DNA of 64,000 nt from NCBI RefSeq assembly GCF_036323735.1, contig NC_086034.1, forward strand, positions 9,525,001 through 9,589,000. The letters run 5' to 3'. This DNA comes from Rattus norvegicus (lineage: Eukaryota; Chordata; Mammalia; Rodentia; Muridae). Below, one piece after another: positions 30,458 through 45,045 of this stretch (position 1 is its first letter; every line of letters starts with the position of its first letter). The position numbers were made by a program, and so were the translations under genes. The notes below the pieces were generated by a model, which made no database searches, had not been told where the DNA came from, and worked only from the letters and a program-made list of their open reading frames with translations.

Positions 30458-33400
30458 CTGAGAACAGAGCACACACGACACTCAGGACCCCACTAGCTGC
30501 ACACAAACACATTCTGAAGGTTTCCTTGTTTCCCTTGGTTCCTCAAGCTTTATAGACACACATCTTACATTTCTTGTTCTATACCTCTCTTTCTAGCTTC
30601 AAATTGTTGAAGGGAGTCTAGAAGATGGCGTGTTTCCTACCGTGTGTGAAGGCAAGCACAAGCAATGCTCACACTGACAGCAGCTCCAGCCATCAGCTTC
30701 TAAATACTTGGGGACTGAGGCTTGCTCTTTCCTGAAATAAGGAGGCCATGTCTTCGGGACAATCAGGAGCACTCGTTCTTGAAGGACCTGGGTTTAATTC
30801 CCTGCACCTACATGCAGCTCACACCATTCCTAACTCTAGTTCTAGGGAACCTAACATTCTCTTTTAACTTCTTCTGGTGTCTGAGTGTTTACACACTCAA
30901 CTCAACACTCACAGAAAATATATATAAGAAATTTTTAAAAGGCCCTCATACTTACTGTTTTACAGTTTTAATCACAGGAGTGCACACACAAACTGAGCAT
31001 CTCGGAGCTGAGGTTCTTGGGACCGGAATGTTTTGAAATATTAGATTTAAAAATAAAAAACAAATACCCCAAGCATCTGTATATCCATAATAAGGTGCCT
31101 TAGGGATAAAGCTCAAATCTAAACATCAATTTATTGTTTCCTATTTTTGGATTAGATGCTCAACTTTTTTTTTCTTACTTCCCTGTCTGACACATTCCCA
31201 AAGAGTTGATTTGGTTAAGATAAAATATTTAGTGATTCATATATATCTCTAAAGGACAAAGCCATGACAGGAAACAAACAAATGAAAAACATGGTCACGG
31301 TCATGTTTTAATAAATGTTCAAGAGCGTATAGGAGCTTTCCTAGTATGATCCGCAGGTTAAAGCAAATAGTACATTTTGGGGCTGTTTAGATCTTCGTCA
31401 GTTAGGACTTTTATTAGGGGCTAGAGTCATGCCTGAGATTTTACCTGAAGCTGACAGAAACTATATAAATGCGTGCTTATGCTTTTTTAATGTTTCAAGA
31501 GGGATTTCTTTAATATTGGTTTATTCGGAGAAACACTGCCAAGTCTGAGCCCTATGTAGACTAGAGGTCCGAGGGCTTAGATAGTGTACTGTTACGGAAT
31601 CTTTATCAAAGCAAGAAATAAAAGGTACGTAAGAGCTGGAGTCACTCACTAGTTAGAGCATGTGAGGCATGAATGAAACAACTTTTTATTAATATAGAAG
31701 CAACCCACGATTACAAAACTAAGCAAACGACAGAACTGGATTAGCTTGTCCACTTAGGGAGCCTGAGGCTAACGAGGACAAGCATGGAGCACGGTCGTCT
31801 GACGGGTGAGTGCATTTGCTTCCTTCTTTGTCCCCGACTGTCCCGGGCATCAGCTCAAGACCTCAGAAATCCAACTACAGGTTAACTTCAATTCACGGTG
31901 CTACACACTTCTGTTTTGTTTTTAACTACTATGAGACTAGGATCCTCGTGTTTTTGCTGACCAACTAGGAATTTAGGCTAACGAGAGAAGGAGCTTCTTT
32001 TATTCATGTACAAGGCAGATGTAATGAGATCTCACCTTCCAACTCATGTAAGCTTTTATGTTTCACCCCAGCTAGACTATCTCTCTATTTTATAGACAGG
32101 GGAGAGCTTTATGTGCAGCGCTGTGCTCTGTGCTGACGAACAATTGCTGCGTGGTGGGGTTTACCTATCACTCTGCTGAGGCAATCTGGAGAAATGTTGA
32201 AAAGAATCTGCTCCATCATCTTCGACCCAACATGGACATAAGTATTATGTCTTCCATCAACTATGGTCATTAAAGCCGGTCTACAAAAATAAACAACAGA
32301 ACTTAGAATCAGACTCAGAAATAGAAAGGAATTTAGTGACGACAAAATGTGACTGCAGATGTCACCCCTTCACCCACATAACCCCAGTCTCCCTCTGTCC
32401 ACCTCTGCCTCTGTGTCCCTCACTTGCTCTTATTCTGTCCTCTCTCTCTTCTCTCTTCCATTCTTTATTTCAGCAAATACCAACTGAGTCTCTACTGTAT
32501 GCTAACGCCGTGGACACTCGTGACAAGACGAGTCCTTCATCCAAGGGACTTGGGAGTCTGACAGGAAAGGGGGTTTTGTTTATTTGGGGGTTTTTTCTGC
32601 TTTTTGTACTGCTCTGGTTGGCTGGCCGACTGGTTGGGAAGTTTTTGGTTTGGTGCTAGGGATCCAATCCAAGAGCTCATGCATGTTGGTCAAATGCTGC
32701 ACCACTGACCTTTACTTCTAACTCCAAGATTAGACTTTTTTTTTTTATAATGTTGCCAAGATGACTCAATGTGGGCCAGAATAACCTTTTCAATAAATCC
32801 TGCTGGACACATAGGCAGGAAAAAGAATACAATAAGAAATCACGTTAAATAAAAGAAGCCAGATTCAGAATGACAAACACCACATATTTTATTTATATGG
32901 AGAACCCATGTTAAAATTGTATGTATCCTATATATGTAGTTACCTATACTATACATGTTACAAATGAGACTGTAAATATGGTCCTTAAAAAACCAGAAGA
33001 GAGGACTGACTTGATGAAGAAGGGGAAGCAGCTGGAACAGCGTGAGGAGCCATAAGGGGAAAGGGTCGGATGAGAACAAAGTGTAATGACACAAATATAT
33101 GAAGAAGCCATGATGAATCCATTGCTTTGTATGCTAACCTAAAAATTAATAAAATAAATATTTTTTTCCTTTTTTCTTTTTTTTCGGAGCTGGGGACCGA
33201 ACCCAGGGCCTTGCGCTTGCTAGGCAAGCGCTCTACTCTACCACTGAGCTAAATCCCCAGCCCCCAAAATAAATATTTTTTAAAATTCATGCTACAACAT
33301 GTTTATATCAATGTGCAAAAGAAGGAAATTGGACTTCTTCCTTATACCACACAAGGAAGTCAATACACAGAACAAATTACAAACCTGAATATGACAGCTA

Positions 33401-36400
33401 AAACTATTAAAACCTTTGAAAGAAAACATAAGTATAAATGATGTTGGCTTGAAAGAGGCACCTTTCTTATATCTAACATCCAAAACTCCAGCAACGGAAA
33501 TTAAAACATGAGACCTAACACAGGAGCAGGGATACGGAGAGCGTGAGCTGCACAGCGGCTCTGGGAAACAGCCTGGCCATGTCTTGTATGGCCAAGTGTG
33601 TCACATAACACAACAAACACATTCCCGAGTGTACATACCAAGCACTGAAAACTGTGTCCGTATGAAAACACGTTCACAGCAGCCCCAAGGAGAAAACAAC
33701 TCCAATGTCCATCAATTTACAATGAATGAATAAAGTAAGACACATAAAGTAGAACACTACTTTGCAATAAAAACTAAGTACTGTGCTAAGGATGTATCTC
33801 AGTTAGGATGCTTGCCTAGCATACATGAACCCTGGATTCAATTAGAACCAGAGAAACCAGGCATGATGATTCAAACCTATAATCCCAGAACACGGATAGT
33901 AACAGGAAGAGGATCAGAAGTTGAAGCCATTAAGTCTCAGGTACACACTAAGTTCAAGGTAAACCTGGGATACATGGCGATGTGCCAAAAAAAAAAAAGA
34001 GGAAGCTCTCACAGCAGCCATTGAGGTAAACTGGGTGTGCCCCTCTCATTAGCTCAGGAAGAATAAGGAAAAGGATAAGGCCTTTGGCCTCTGGCCTCTT
34101 GACAGAACTGCTCAGACCAAAACCCAGTACCAGGACCCAGTATGTGCGATGGAGAAGTAGCTGTGGGCAGTGCTGTGGACAGCGATAGGCTCCTGAGAAC
34201 ATGGCCAAGGCTCAGACAGCTAAGCTTGCAAGAAAAGACCAAAAGGACCAGAGACAACAACTCTAAGGACTAAGAGTGTAAGCAGTCAAGGAACAAAGTC
34301 AAGGCAGATGAAAAGTGGACCATTCCCAAGACAAAGAGGAAACGAATCCATCTGACCTCAGCAGGAACGGTGTTTAAAAGCCTTGAAGTCTCTGAGATCT
34401 GCATGTGCTGGACCACTGCAAGTATCTCGAACACTGCAAACGAAGAAGGAAAGGAAAACTGGACTCTCTCCTCCCAGACTCTGAGAAACAAAAGAAGTTC
34501 AGCCAACCCAGCCATCCAATCACAGCTTGGAAATCCCACCTGAGGAATAAGGTCCTGAGAAACCCCATCGAAGCCCAGACACGAGAGCAGTGTTGAAAAG
34601 CAGTGTCCATCTTCATTGCAGCATGAGCTGCCCCCGACCGGGAAGATCAAGTGAGTACCTTTGCCTCTCCAAGCCCTGAACAGGCCTCAGGCATCACCGA
34701 TCTCAAAGGCCACTGACCCTGGTTTCAGGGAGACCCATAGCAGCTTCTCTGGCCTGGCCACATGCCAACCCAGCGTGGCCTACCAGGATGTCTGCATCAT
34801 CTGCAGGAACCAGGTACACCAGAAATCTAGTGCACATACATGTAGGGGATATACTCATTAAATTAAATAAATAAAAACCAAAAAAGGGCCAAAACATGAA
34901 ATCATAAGGAAGAAGGCTCATCAAGAGTGTGAGGACGCTGTTTGGGGAAAAAGCAACTTCTTCTACAGTGGGGAAAAGACAGGAAATTTTCTAGACATTA
35001 TGGTTATATAATATAAGCTACCAAGATCACTGGAACAAAGTGATTTTCCACAAGGATATTAAGATAGATACAGATGCAGACTAATTATGACATATAAATA
35101 TGTAGACATGTAAACAGGCAGATAAAGTTCTCTAGTCTCAAATATTTTTAAGCACAGTAAAACTGACAAAAGACGTATCATTCAGTTACTTTTAGTAGGT
35201 GAGTCATAAAGATAAAGAGGGGGAGGGGGGTTGGGGATTTAGCTCAGTGGTAGAGCGCTTGCCTAGCAAATGCAAGGCCCTGGATTCTGTCCCCGGCTCC
35301 AAAAAAAAAGAAAAAGAAAAAGAAAAAAAAAAAAAGAGGGGGAGGGATCGAGGAAAGGAAGGAAAGAAGGAAGGAGGGAGGAAACTAAGTTAGTTACCTG
35401 GGCAGAGGCTAGAGAGCAATGCAGTAAATAGCTTCCCCCTATAGTTTCTGCCTCTGCTCTGGTTTGAGCTCCTGTCCTGGCTTCTCTTAATGATGCTCTG
35501 TTACCTGGAAGTGTATAATCCAATAGACCGGTGGGTGGTGACCCCACTGGGGAATGCATATCAGATATTCTACATACCAGATATTTACATTCCGATTGAT
35601 TTAGTAGCAAAACTAAAGTTATCAAGTAGCAATGAAACAATTTTATGGCTGAGGTCACCGCAGCATGAGGAATAAAGGGTTTGCAGCATTAAGAAGGCTG
35701 AGAACCACTGTTTGGTCTAAACAAACAGACCTTTGTTTCTCCAAGCTGCTTTCGGGTACACTGTCGATTATCATAGCAACAGAAAGCTAACTGGGGCAAA
35801 ACAGAAAGAACCAACTCCACTGTCTTCTGTCCTCCATATATGCCCCATGGCATGGGCACATAAACATCACATATACTAATAATGATAATAAATTTTGTAA
35901 AATTTAAAGTATTGATACAGTCCACAACATGGATGAACTCTGGAAACACTCCTGAGAAGTAAGTCAGCAAAGACCCCCATACTATAAGATTTCATCTGTG
36001 TGAAATGCTCAGGACAGGCAAATCTACAGCAACAGAAAGTAGGTTAGCAGTTTCCACTGTGAAGGACAGAATGACTGTTAGCGGGTGTGGAGCTCTTAGT
36101 ACCAAACGTGGTTATGATGACAGATCTGTAATCCTGTGGATGCACTATAATCACTGAATTACAGTTAAAATCCTTAAATATTTCATTGTGTGTGTATGGA
36201 GGGCCTATGTGCACATACAATGTGAGTTAATATGATGCGTATGACTTACTGCTCAATAAAAATTATTTTTAAAAGTACAATTAACTACAGATTGCAAGGC
36301 ATGAATCTGAGGCCTGCCCGGGCTACATCGCAAGACCCCGTGCCATCACCTTAAGTATGCTGTATAAAGTGAATTGACTATACTTCATTTTGAAGCCTTT

Positions 36401-39400
36401 AACTGTCAGTCAGCCCGTTTAGTATGTCTGTTGTATACTATGAACCTTAATTCAGTCTCCTTAGCAATTTACAAAGCAGTAGTGAACTTCTGGTCAGGCC
36501 TGGTGGCACAGGCCTTTGGTTAACTGGGAGGCTGACATAGGAAGATCAATCTTAAGGCCAGCCTGAGCTACAACGTACAAGAAGGTCAACCTGGGCAATT
36601 CAGCAAGACCTTGTCTCAACATAAAAGGTAAAAAGAGAATACATATAGCATTTGCCTAGAATAAGGCCCTAAATTCAATCATCTAGATTGAAAAATAAGG
36701 GGAAAAAAGTAAATTTCATTCACTTACTTGTTTTTATTTGTTTAATTTATTCATTTTGTTGTTGTATAACAAGGTCTGGCCATGAACTTGAAATCTTACT
36801 TTAGTCTCCTATTACTGGGCTGCACATGTGTGGCACCAGGCCCAGCTTCACTCACTCACTTCTGACTAGCACAGCTCTCTGTACAGAGACATCAGGTGTC
36901 CTGACCTCGCTCCTCCATCACCTGTGTGTGAGCCATGACAAAAGAGCTGTGGAACGCAGAAGGCATGAAGGCGTGTGCCCACCACCTAGGAAGCTGCTGT
37001 AGGATTGCGAGTCTGACACCAGCCTGGGCTGCCTAACAAGACCTTGTCTAAAACAACACAAAAATAAATAAAACAAAAACAGTGAGTACACAGTTTCCTT
37101 TTGAGATATTTCAACATTTATAAATAATAGGAAAGGACCCAAAACAGTGTCACTTGCAGCTTTTTGTAAAAGGACTGCAATTTTACGATTATAAAAAACA
37201 ATTGTCCAGGGCTCTGAGCAGCGATCTGAAAGCAACGTGCTCCTCACTGCGCAGGCTCACTAGCAAGCTCACCGGAGAACACACTGACCAGCGTATCTTT
37301 CCCTTCTACAGTGCAGGTGGGAAACGGAAGCGCTGAAGGCTAAACAAATATTTTTCAGCCTCTGCAAACAATCCAGGGAGAGGCCACAGAATACTTTTAA
37401 TGTTTACATTGTCATCGTATGCCAAGATGGAGAAACTGTTCTGGATGAAACTGTTAGACACTGGTTAAATGTGAACAGTCCTCAGTATGGCTGTTTAAAT
37501 GAAAGAAGATCTAGTTAACCCTCTAAAATAGCTCAACATTACTGGGCAATTCTCGGTTTCAGAAACAGTTATTTGTCTCTCGGGGAAGTTTTGTCCTCTT
37601 AGGCCCTTGTTTAGTTAGATTATAAAGGGTTGGTATCTGCTGCTCTTAGTCACGTCCATGCAGTAAATAGTTTCTGTCAGACCAACGGAATACCGTACTT
37701 GGCCGCCTTACCTGTAGAACATTTTCTTCCCAACAAACGGCAAGCAACCCAGACACTGTCTGTAGATCCTGTTCTCATCCGTCTGCAGTTCTGAGCCGCA
37801 CTGCGCACAGCCAGCATAGGTGATACGGGGAAGAGACGAGAAGATGCTCTGCAGACTGCTGCGAGCATTCAGAGCCACCTTCTGAGCTGCTGTAGCACAG
37901 AACACCAGCTCTGACACCCTGGCTGTGATCAGAACCACTCCTATGTGGGGGGCGAGGGGAGAATGTAATTATTTGATTCAACAGTAACTTTAATTGACAA
38001 ACATAGCAATATGGTTCATTTACAGTCACTTACTGTATAAGCCACACCAAGGTCTTGTTCTTGGAACTCATCCCTGCCTACAGAATGTCAATTTATTTAT
38101 GGCTTCCATAAAGAACCTATAATATTATGGAGGATTTGCCCGCAGCTGAGTGAGTTCTGGGTTCCTATTCAAAGAGGAATTAAGTGCAGTGTGGGGAGGG
38201 GTGGTTTTGTTTGTCATTAACTGTAACCTCAACCATGTTAACTAACAATGCATTTATCTACTAAACATGTATTGAATGCCTATTACATCTACTATGATCT
38301 TTTGATCCTAACTTATTTTTGCCTTTCTGCATACTAACATAGCCTATGAGTCTATCTGAATATGACTCTCCTCTCCATAGTCATTTAAGGGTTTCTTTAA
38401 GCCTTCAGATTTATTCTTTGCTCTTTTGTTAATCAGCTTTGGTCACTAAAACAAAGCTTCTGACATAATGTAAAGGCAGAGAGATATATTTATTTGGGTT
38501 CCTGGTCAGAGGCGTCAGAGAGGCCATGGTGGGAGAGGACAGCACAGCAAGGCAGCTCTCATCACAGCAGCCAGGAAGCAGAGGGAGACCACTGGTGCTG
38601 GCTGTTGGGTTTCCTTGTGCTTTTCTACCCTCTGGGCCCCAAGCCTATGAGATGCTGCCACCTACAGTCGGAGTCTGCCTTCCCCCTTGGTTTACTGTCC
38701 TTAGAAACACCCCACACACTCACACAGAGTGGCATCACCAATTTCCTAGTCCTTTTTACTCTAAACAAGTCAGCAACCAAGAATAGCCACCGTGGTCCTC
38801 TTACAAAGTCTAGCCCAGGATGCATCACGTTAGCCCTCACCCTATTTTCTGGCCACCTCTTTTGGAGTTCAGCAGTTGGGACGCTCCTTGACGCTTTCCA
38901 TCTGCCTTGTCTCTCGGATTAAGACGCTCCATCATCTCTGCTCGGGCAGATATCGCTACATGAGGTCGTGGGAATGGGCAGTGGCCACATGTTTAATAAG
39001 CCGTAGCAGACACAACACTGCCCTTTTCCACAGGCATGTTCAATCACAGACGAGATGAATGAGAAGTGCAATTATCTCAAAAGACTGTCCACATAATTCT
39101 GCACTTTACATATTTGCATACCCCTTTCTAAATTTAAGAGGCACTGTAAAAGTGGACTTTGCCTTCAGGGGCATTCTGGAATCTAGGCACCCAGATTCTG
39201 CTTCTTATGGCTCGTCACAAGGAGCCAGCCCTCCCCAGCTTCTGTCAGCAAGCAGACCTTCTTGGGAAATCTCTGTGATAGCTCCTTTCTCTTGCCCTTT
39301 ATTTAACCTAAAAAATAGTACCAGGCTAGGAAGAGTTGTTTGTTCCTGTGCATTCTCTTTCCACTTTCATATTTAAAACAACGACAGAAACTATGACTTC

Positions 39401-42400
39401 TGTCCTAGTAGTTGACCACAAGAGAAGAAAAGGGCTAAATTTAGGGGTCTTTTGAGTACAACCAAAGGGAAGCACATCCCTAAAGTTCCCGAGCACATCC
39501 CAGTGCCCGGCAGCATCAACTGGCGAAACTGTCTCTTCACTACCACTAACCATTGGCTCGGTGGCCCACTGTACTGTTGACTTCCGTGAGGTTATTTTTA
39601 TTTTTAAGTCTAATTCTAGGTTTCAAACCTCACAGGTCCCTGTCTTGTGTAAGTGGTAATTACAGTTGATTTCTCCATTGTAAGAAATAAAAACTGTGAG
39701 GAGATACAGCCCCTCTGCTGCCTATGGCATCCCTTCACATGGCAGCCGTCTCTGTGGGGAGATGGAATGTTGAGGGTGGGCACTGGTGTAAATATTGATA
39801 TGATGCCTCATTACCCAAGATTTCACCGTTTAGTGTAAATATGAACCCTGCTTTGGCCACAGCAACTCCAAGTTCTAAAGTGGTATAAAGTGTCATACCT
39901 CCTCTGACCGGCATGGCCGGAGAGGCCAGAAGAAAGACACCCATTCGCCAGCAGCAGGTGCCACTACAATGGGCCAAGGTGTGATGGAGAAATGGGAAGG
40001 ATGGAGCCCTCAGTGAAGAGATAGAAGAGAAGAGAAGCTGAGGGGTTCGTACACCGTGGGGAAAGGTGAAACTGGAGACTCGATGGCAACAGCGGGAACA
40101 GGAGAATGTGAGGCCATGGTAAGGTACTGGCCCAGGCCAAGGGCCATGTCTGGGAGACCACGCAGAAGTCTGAGGGCTGTGCTCCCACTAGAGGTTGGCA
40201 GGGGTGGCAACATGTTAGTCTAATTGGCCCACACTGCCACCTGAGGCCAATGAGGTTTGAGAAGTCATGATCACGGGAGCGAGGCAGTTTACACTGAATC
40301 CTCTGGGAGACCGACACTGGTGCTCAGCTCACTGCCCCCTTTGTCCATGTCTATTTAGTTAGGACTTGAGACCATGGATGATGCTACCCACATTCAGGGT
40401 GTGTGCTCCCTCCCTAGTTAAACCTCTATGGAAACGCTCTCACAGGTACATCCAAAGGTTGTGTCACCTAGGTGAGTCTAAATCCAATCAAGTTGACAAT
40501 GAAGATTATTAATCAACACAATACATATATGAATTAACATGACTAGTGAGATTTGATCTATCATTTGGCCAAAGGAGAATAAGGTCGAGAATTACTACCA
40601 CCTTGTTATATAACCCCTGCACACACCCACACCCACACACATTCCTGGCACATAGTTCCTGACACTATCTCAGAATAGTAGGAGTATGCATGATTCTAAG
40701 ATGACTTGAGTAACAGCATTAACATCTGGGCCCCTTGGACATCTTGATTAAGAATATATGGCTTATAGAAGCAGAGTCAGAACAACCCCTTGAGCCCACA
40801 GGGATGGGAAGAGTGTCTTTTCCACAAGCTAGAGTAGAAAATCTCACAACTCACAGAATACTGGCAAACCCAGACACTCTAGTTACTTCCCAGGAAATTC
40901 ATGGCACATTGGTGGTGGGGGTGGGGGGTGGGGTGGGAGGGTGGTTATCTCAATTTTCATCTTAAATCAGAAAGAGCAAAAGCAAGTAGGTAGGAAAAAG
41001 GAAGTAATGCAAATCAGAACGGAAGTGAATAAAGGAGAAAACAGAAAAATCATCATAATGTGAATGCAATCAATAAAATGAATAAAAATAGACAAAAAGA
41101 AACACAAATTACTAGTTTCAGATAAGATCAATAGTATTACCTAGTCTATAAATATTTAAAAGGCTAGTAAAAGAATGACTTAATATCAATAATTTTTGCT
41201 ATGTCAATTTTTTTTAATATTTATTTATTTTATGTATGTGAGTACACTGTCACTGTCTTCAGACACACCAGAAGAGGGCATCAGATCCCATTACAGATGG
41301 TTGTGAGCCACCATGTGGTTGCTGGGATTTGAACTCAGGACCTCTACAAGATCAGTCAGTGTTCTTAACCACTGAGCCATCTCTCCAGCCCCACTACATC
41401 AATAATTTAAATGAACAAATTTCCTGAAAACTATAAACCAAAATTCACTCAACAAGTAGAAAATCTTCATAGCTCTGTATTTATTAAGTACATTGAATTC
41501 ATAGTTAAAACCTTTCAACAGTGAAAACTTCGAAGCCTGAGATGCTGGTGTACAGCTGTAATCTTAGCCATGGAGTGGCCGCGAGTAGAAGAATCGTGAG
41601 CGGAAAATCAGGAGAAGCTAGATAATGATATATAAAGGAAAAACATAACTATACGTGAAAGACATTAGGTGATCAGAAGACTGTGAAATCAATATCTGGC
41701 TCATCTACCTATAGAGTGCTACATTTCACTTTCATATTTAATTATATACATTCTCACAAGTGGTAGCCTCTTTGCTTACACTGAAACTAGCAACATTTTA
41801 TGTATAAAGATCTTACCTGAATACTTATCTGTTAGGTGAGTTGCTAAGTCTGATATCTTGACAAAGGAGGATGTATTTTTTTGAAATTTTGCTTTAAATG
41901 AAATTGCTCTTGTATCATCATCAAACAGGCATTCACAGGATGACCACAGTGTTGTATGTAATTCTAAGTTTTCTAGTATGCAGTTCCGCTGAACAAAAAG
42001 GTACTTAAATTCCCAAATACAATCTTAAACAAAAACAAATAAAAAGTCACCAAAATAAAGGGTCTATACTCAGAATCAGGTTAAGTAGACTAACCTAATT
42101 AAATCAGTTAAACCTAACTTTTATCACTAAAGAATGTGGGCAAAAAGACAAAATATAACAATGTGTTAAAGCAAATGAATTGAAAAGCTACAGATGTTAA
42201 GATTTCTGAGAGAGCCTCTCTCTTAAGAGTCCCGGCTGCCCTGAACTCTTAGGCCTCCTGCCTCTGCCTCCACGTACTGGAACTGCAGGTGTGTACCACC
42301 ACACTAGCAAAACCACCTTTGTGATCTTTCCTGATGATTTCTTGGGCCCCAAAACAACTGCCGTTTAGAACAGCACAGTCTAATTTTAACATATATAAAG

Positions 42401-44999
42401 TCTATAATAAATTTTTAGCTAGTTGAGTTTTTTAACTGAAATGGACATTTTCTGACTCCCTCATTAAGAACTAACTTTCGTTGTTTTGTTTTTATTCAGA
42501 ATTGACAAGTAACTCAGCCAGTCTATGCAGACAGCATCATTAGATATTAGGTGGGTGCTGGGAACTGAACCAGGTCCTCTGCCAACAGTCTAATAGCTGA
42601 TTATTGGGAAAACTTGTAGAGAAATATCCTTTTACTTTAGTGTAATTTTAAAGTTGAATATACAAATATGTATGTACATACACACACACACAATTATTGA
42701 CCAGAAAGTCTATACTGCTATTGCTTAAAAGTCGGAAATGTTGGGCTGTTGGCAGAGTGTGCAGTGTGCAGTGTGCAGTGTACAGTGTGCGTGAGACACT
42801 GCATAAACTGCGTGGTGGTGCACACTGCAGTGCGGCCTCGTGAGAGTGAAAGCAGGTGGCTCAGGAAGTCAAGATCAGGAAATGAGTGGAGGCAGCCTGG
42901 GCTAGTCCCTGTCAGTCCTTACGGAGGTTACCAGAATAGGGGCTACTGTGTGCAAACACGGGTTTGTTATCGTGGTTCCGGGGAAGTTAGGTAAATAAGA
43001 CAGCTAAATTGTTTCATCAGTAAACTATTGCTTGTGGCAAACTTGAAGTTATATTAGAAAAGTTTTTAACCAATTTAAATCCGTATTTGAATTGTGGATT
43101 TAGCATATAATCGGACTACAAAGGTAGACATGACTGACTGGATAATACATAATCATCCAAATCATCCAAATATAAGCTGGGATTATATGCATTGCTCTGC
43201 TTAATTAGCTGTGCTAGGAAAGCACTTTATCTTAACTTGTGATGCATTCGAAACGATAAACTGTATTTTAAAATAACTGCATGAAAATGACATTTGATTC
43301 TGTATAAATTATTTTACGGTCACCTAATTATGCTTTTGTTTGTTTGTAACAGGGTCTCATGTAGCTCAAGCTGGCCTCAAAATACCCACGTATCCAAAGA
43401 TAGCATTGACCCTGACCCTGTGCCTCTACCTCCCAGTGGTGAATTTACAATTACTCTCCAGAAATATGATTTATGTTGCTGGCGTACCTCCACTAGAACC
43501 TAAGCCACGATCAATGCCTGCTGCATACCTGCTAATAAGACATATTTCAAAGAAATGAAATTTGGGGATTTCTTCCTATTCTTCCCCAAAGCATCAATTC
43601 CATATAATCAGAAATGATTATATAAGCTAGGTCTGTTATCCTTAAGTATGCAAAAGCCAGTGCCTACTACAGAGGCTGACATGGACATAGCCTCAAGAAC
43701 TGCTAAAGGAACAAACAAGAAGGCTAACAGTTTCTGGAAGTTCGATCACTTAAATGATCCTTCAAAACTGAAATTTCTCTATTAAAAGGAATTGTCTTGA
43801 GGTATTAAAGCAGATGTTAAAACTTTAAAATAATGAGGATATATAAAAATTTGGGCTTAATTAGTGAACTCAGCAAAAACAATTTATATCAGAATTCCTG
43901 TGTACATGCTTTCAATATTAACTAAAAGTCATAGAATTATCTAGATATATTAATAAATTCTCTTCTACTACCACATAATCTTAACTCTAAAGAAATAGTC
44001 ACATTAAGGAAAGAGCAATGTGGGGGTTGGGGATTTAGCTCAGTGGTAGAGCGCTTGCCTAGCAAGCGCAAGGCCCTGGGTTCGGTCCCCAGCTCCTAAA
44101 AAAAAAAAAAAAAAAAAAAAAAAGGAAAGAGCAATGTGTTCCCCTACAACTCCACCTCTGACCTACATTTCGTTTAGCATGCACTGGACTCGTGTTCACA
44201 GCTAACATAGAATGGTCAGTGATCATGTCTGTCATCAATACATGTTTGTCAAATTTCACAACTGGACAAACATCTGTCACTATTTGATCATAACATAAAA
44301 GTCAGACTTATCTCAAATCCTAGTTAGGGGCTATTAATGATTAAGAGACAATGTGACAGATCCTACCTACAGATAAGCACTTGGGCAGAAGTCTGGATGC
44401 AACATTAACTTATCCAAGTCTGAAATAATGAATCATTTGATCAATGTCTACATTATTTTGCAGAGTAAAGTAACTAAAAAAAAACACTGATTAAAACATC
44501 TCTCTATGTTAAAATCAGAATTTCACAGCAGTAGAAAGATACTGTACTAATTCATTGAAATATCCCTTCTAATTTAATGTACCATAAATTATTAACTTGT
44601 GCTTTTAAAAAACATGCATACTACTGGGCTGTATTTTTAGAGCAAGCATTCTACAGTGACCAAGAGTTCACATTTTGAACTGTAATAAAATCCAGAACAT
44701 AGTAATTAATCCGATAGGAAATGTGACTTGAAAGACTTAATGTATCCCTATAACATCAGTCTTCTAACAGAAAGGAATTTATAAGAACACTCTATCTGAG
44801 AAAAAAAAAACAAAAAACAAACAAAAACCCTACAGATCCCTTTCTAGAATAAAAGTTTTAAAGACCCTCTCTGAGGGGTTAGAAATGGCTCAGCAATTAC
44901 AGGCGTGTGCTGCTCCTACAAATGACCATGTTCCAACACGCACAGAGCTGTAACTCCAGCTCCAGGGAAGCCAGTGCCCTTTCCTGAACTCCTGAGGCA

Positions 45000-45045
<46 letters not shown>

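Noticed and set aside
44023..44100. Possible functional tRNA gene (tRNA-like A and B boxes)
   Set aside because: It is the tRNA-derived head of an ID SINE with an A tail and target duplication; the same holds for the five other copies.
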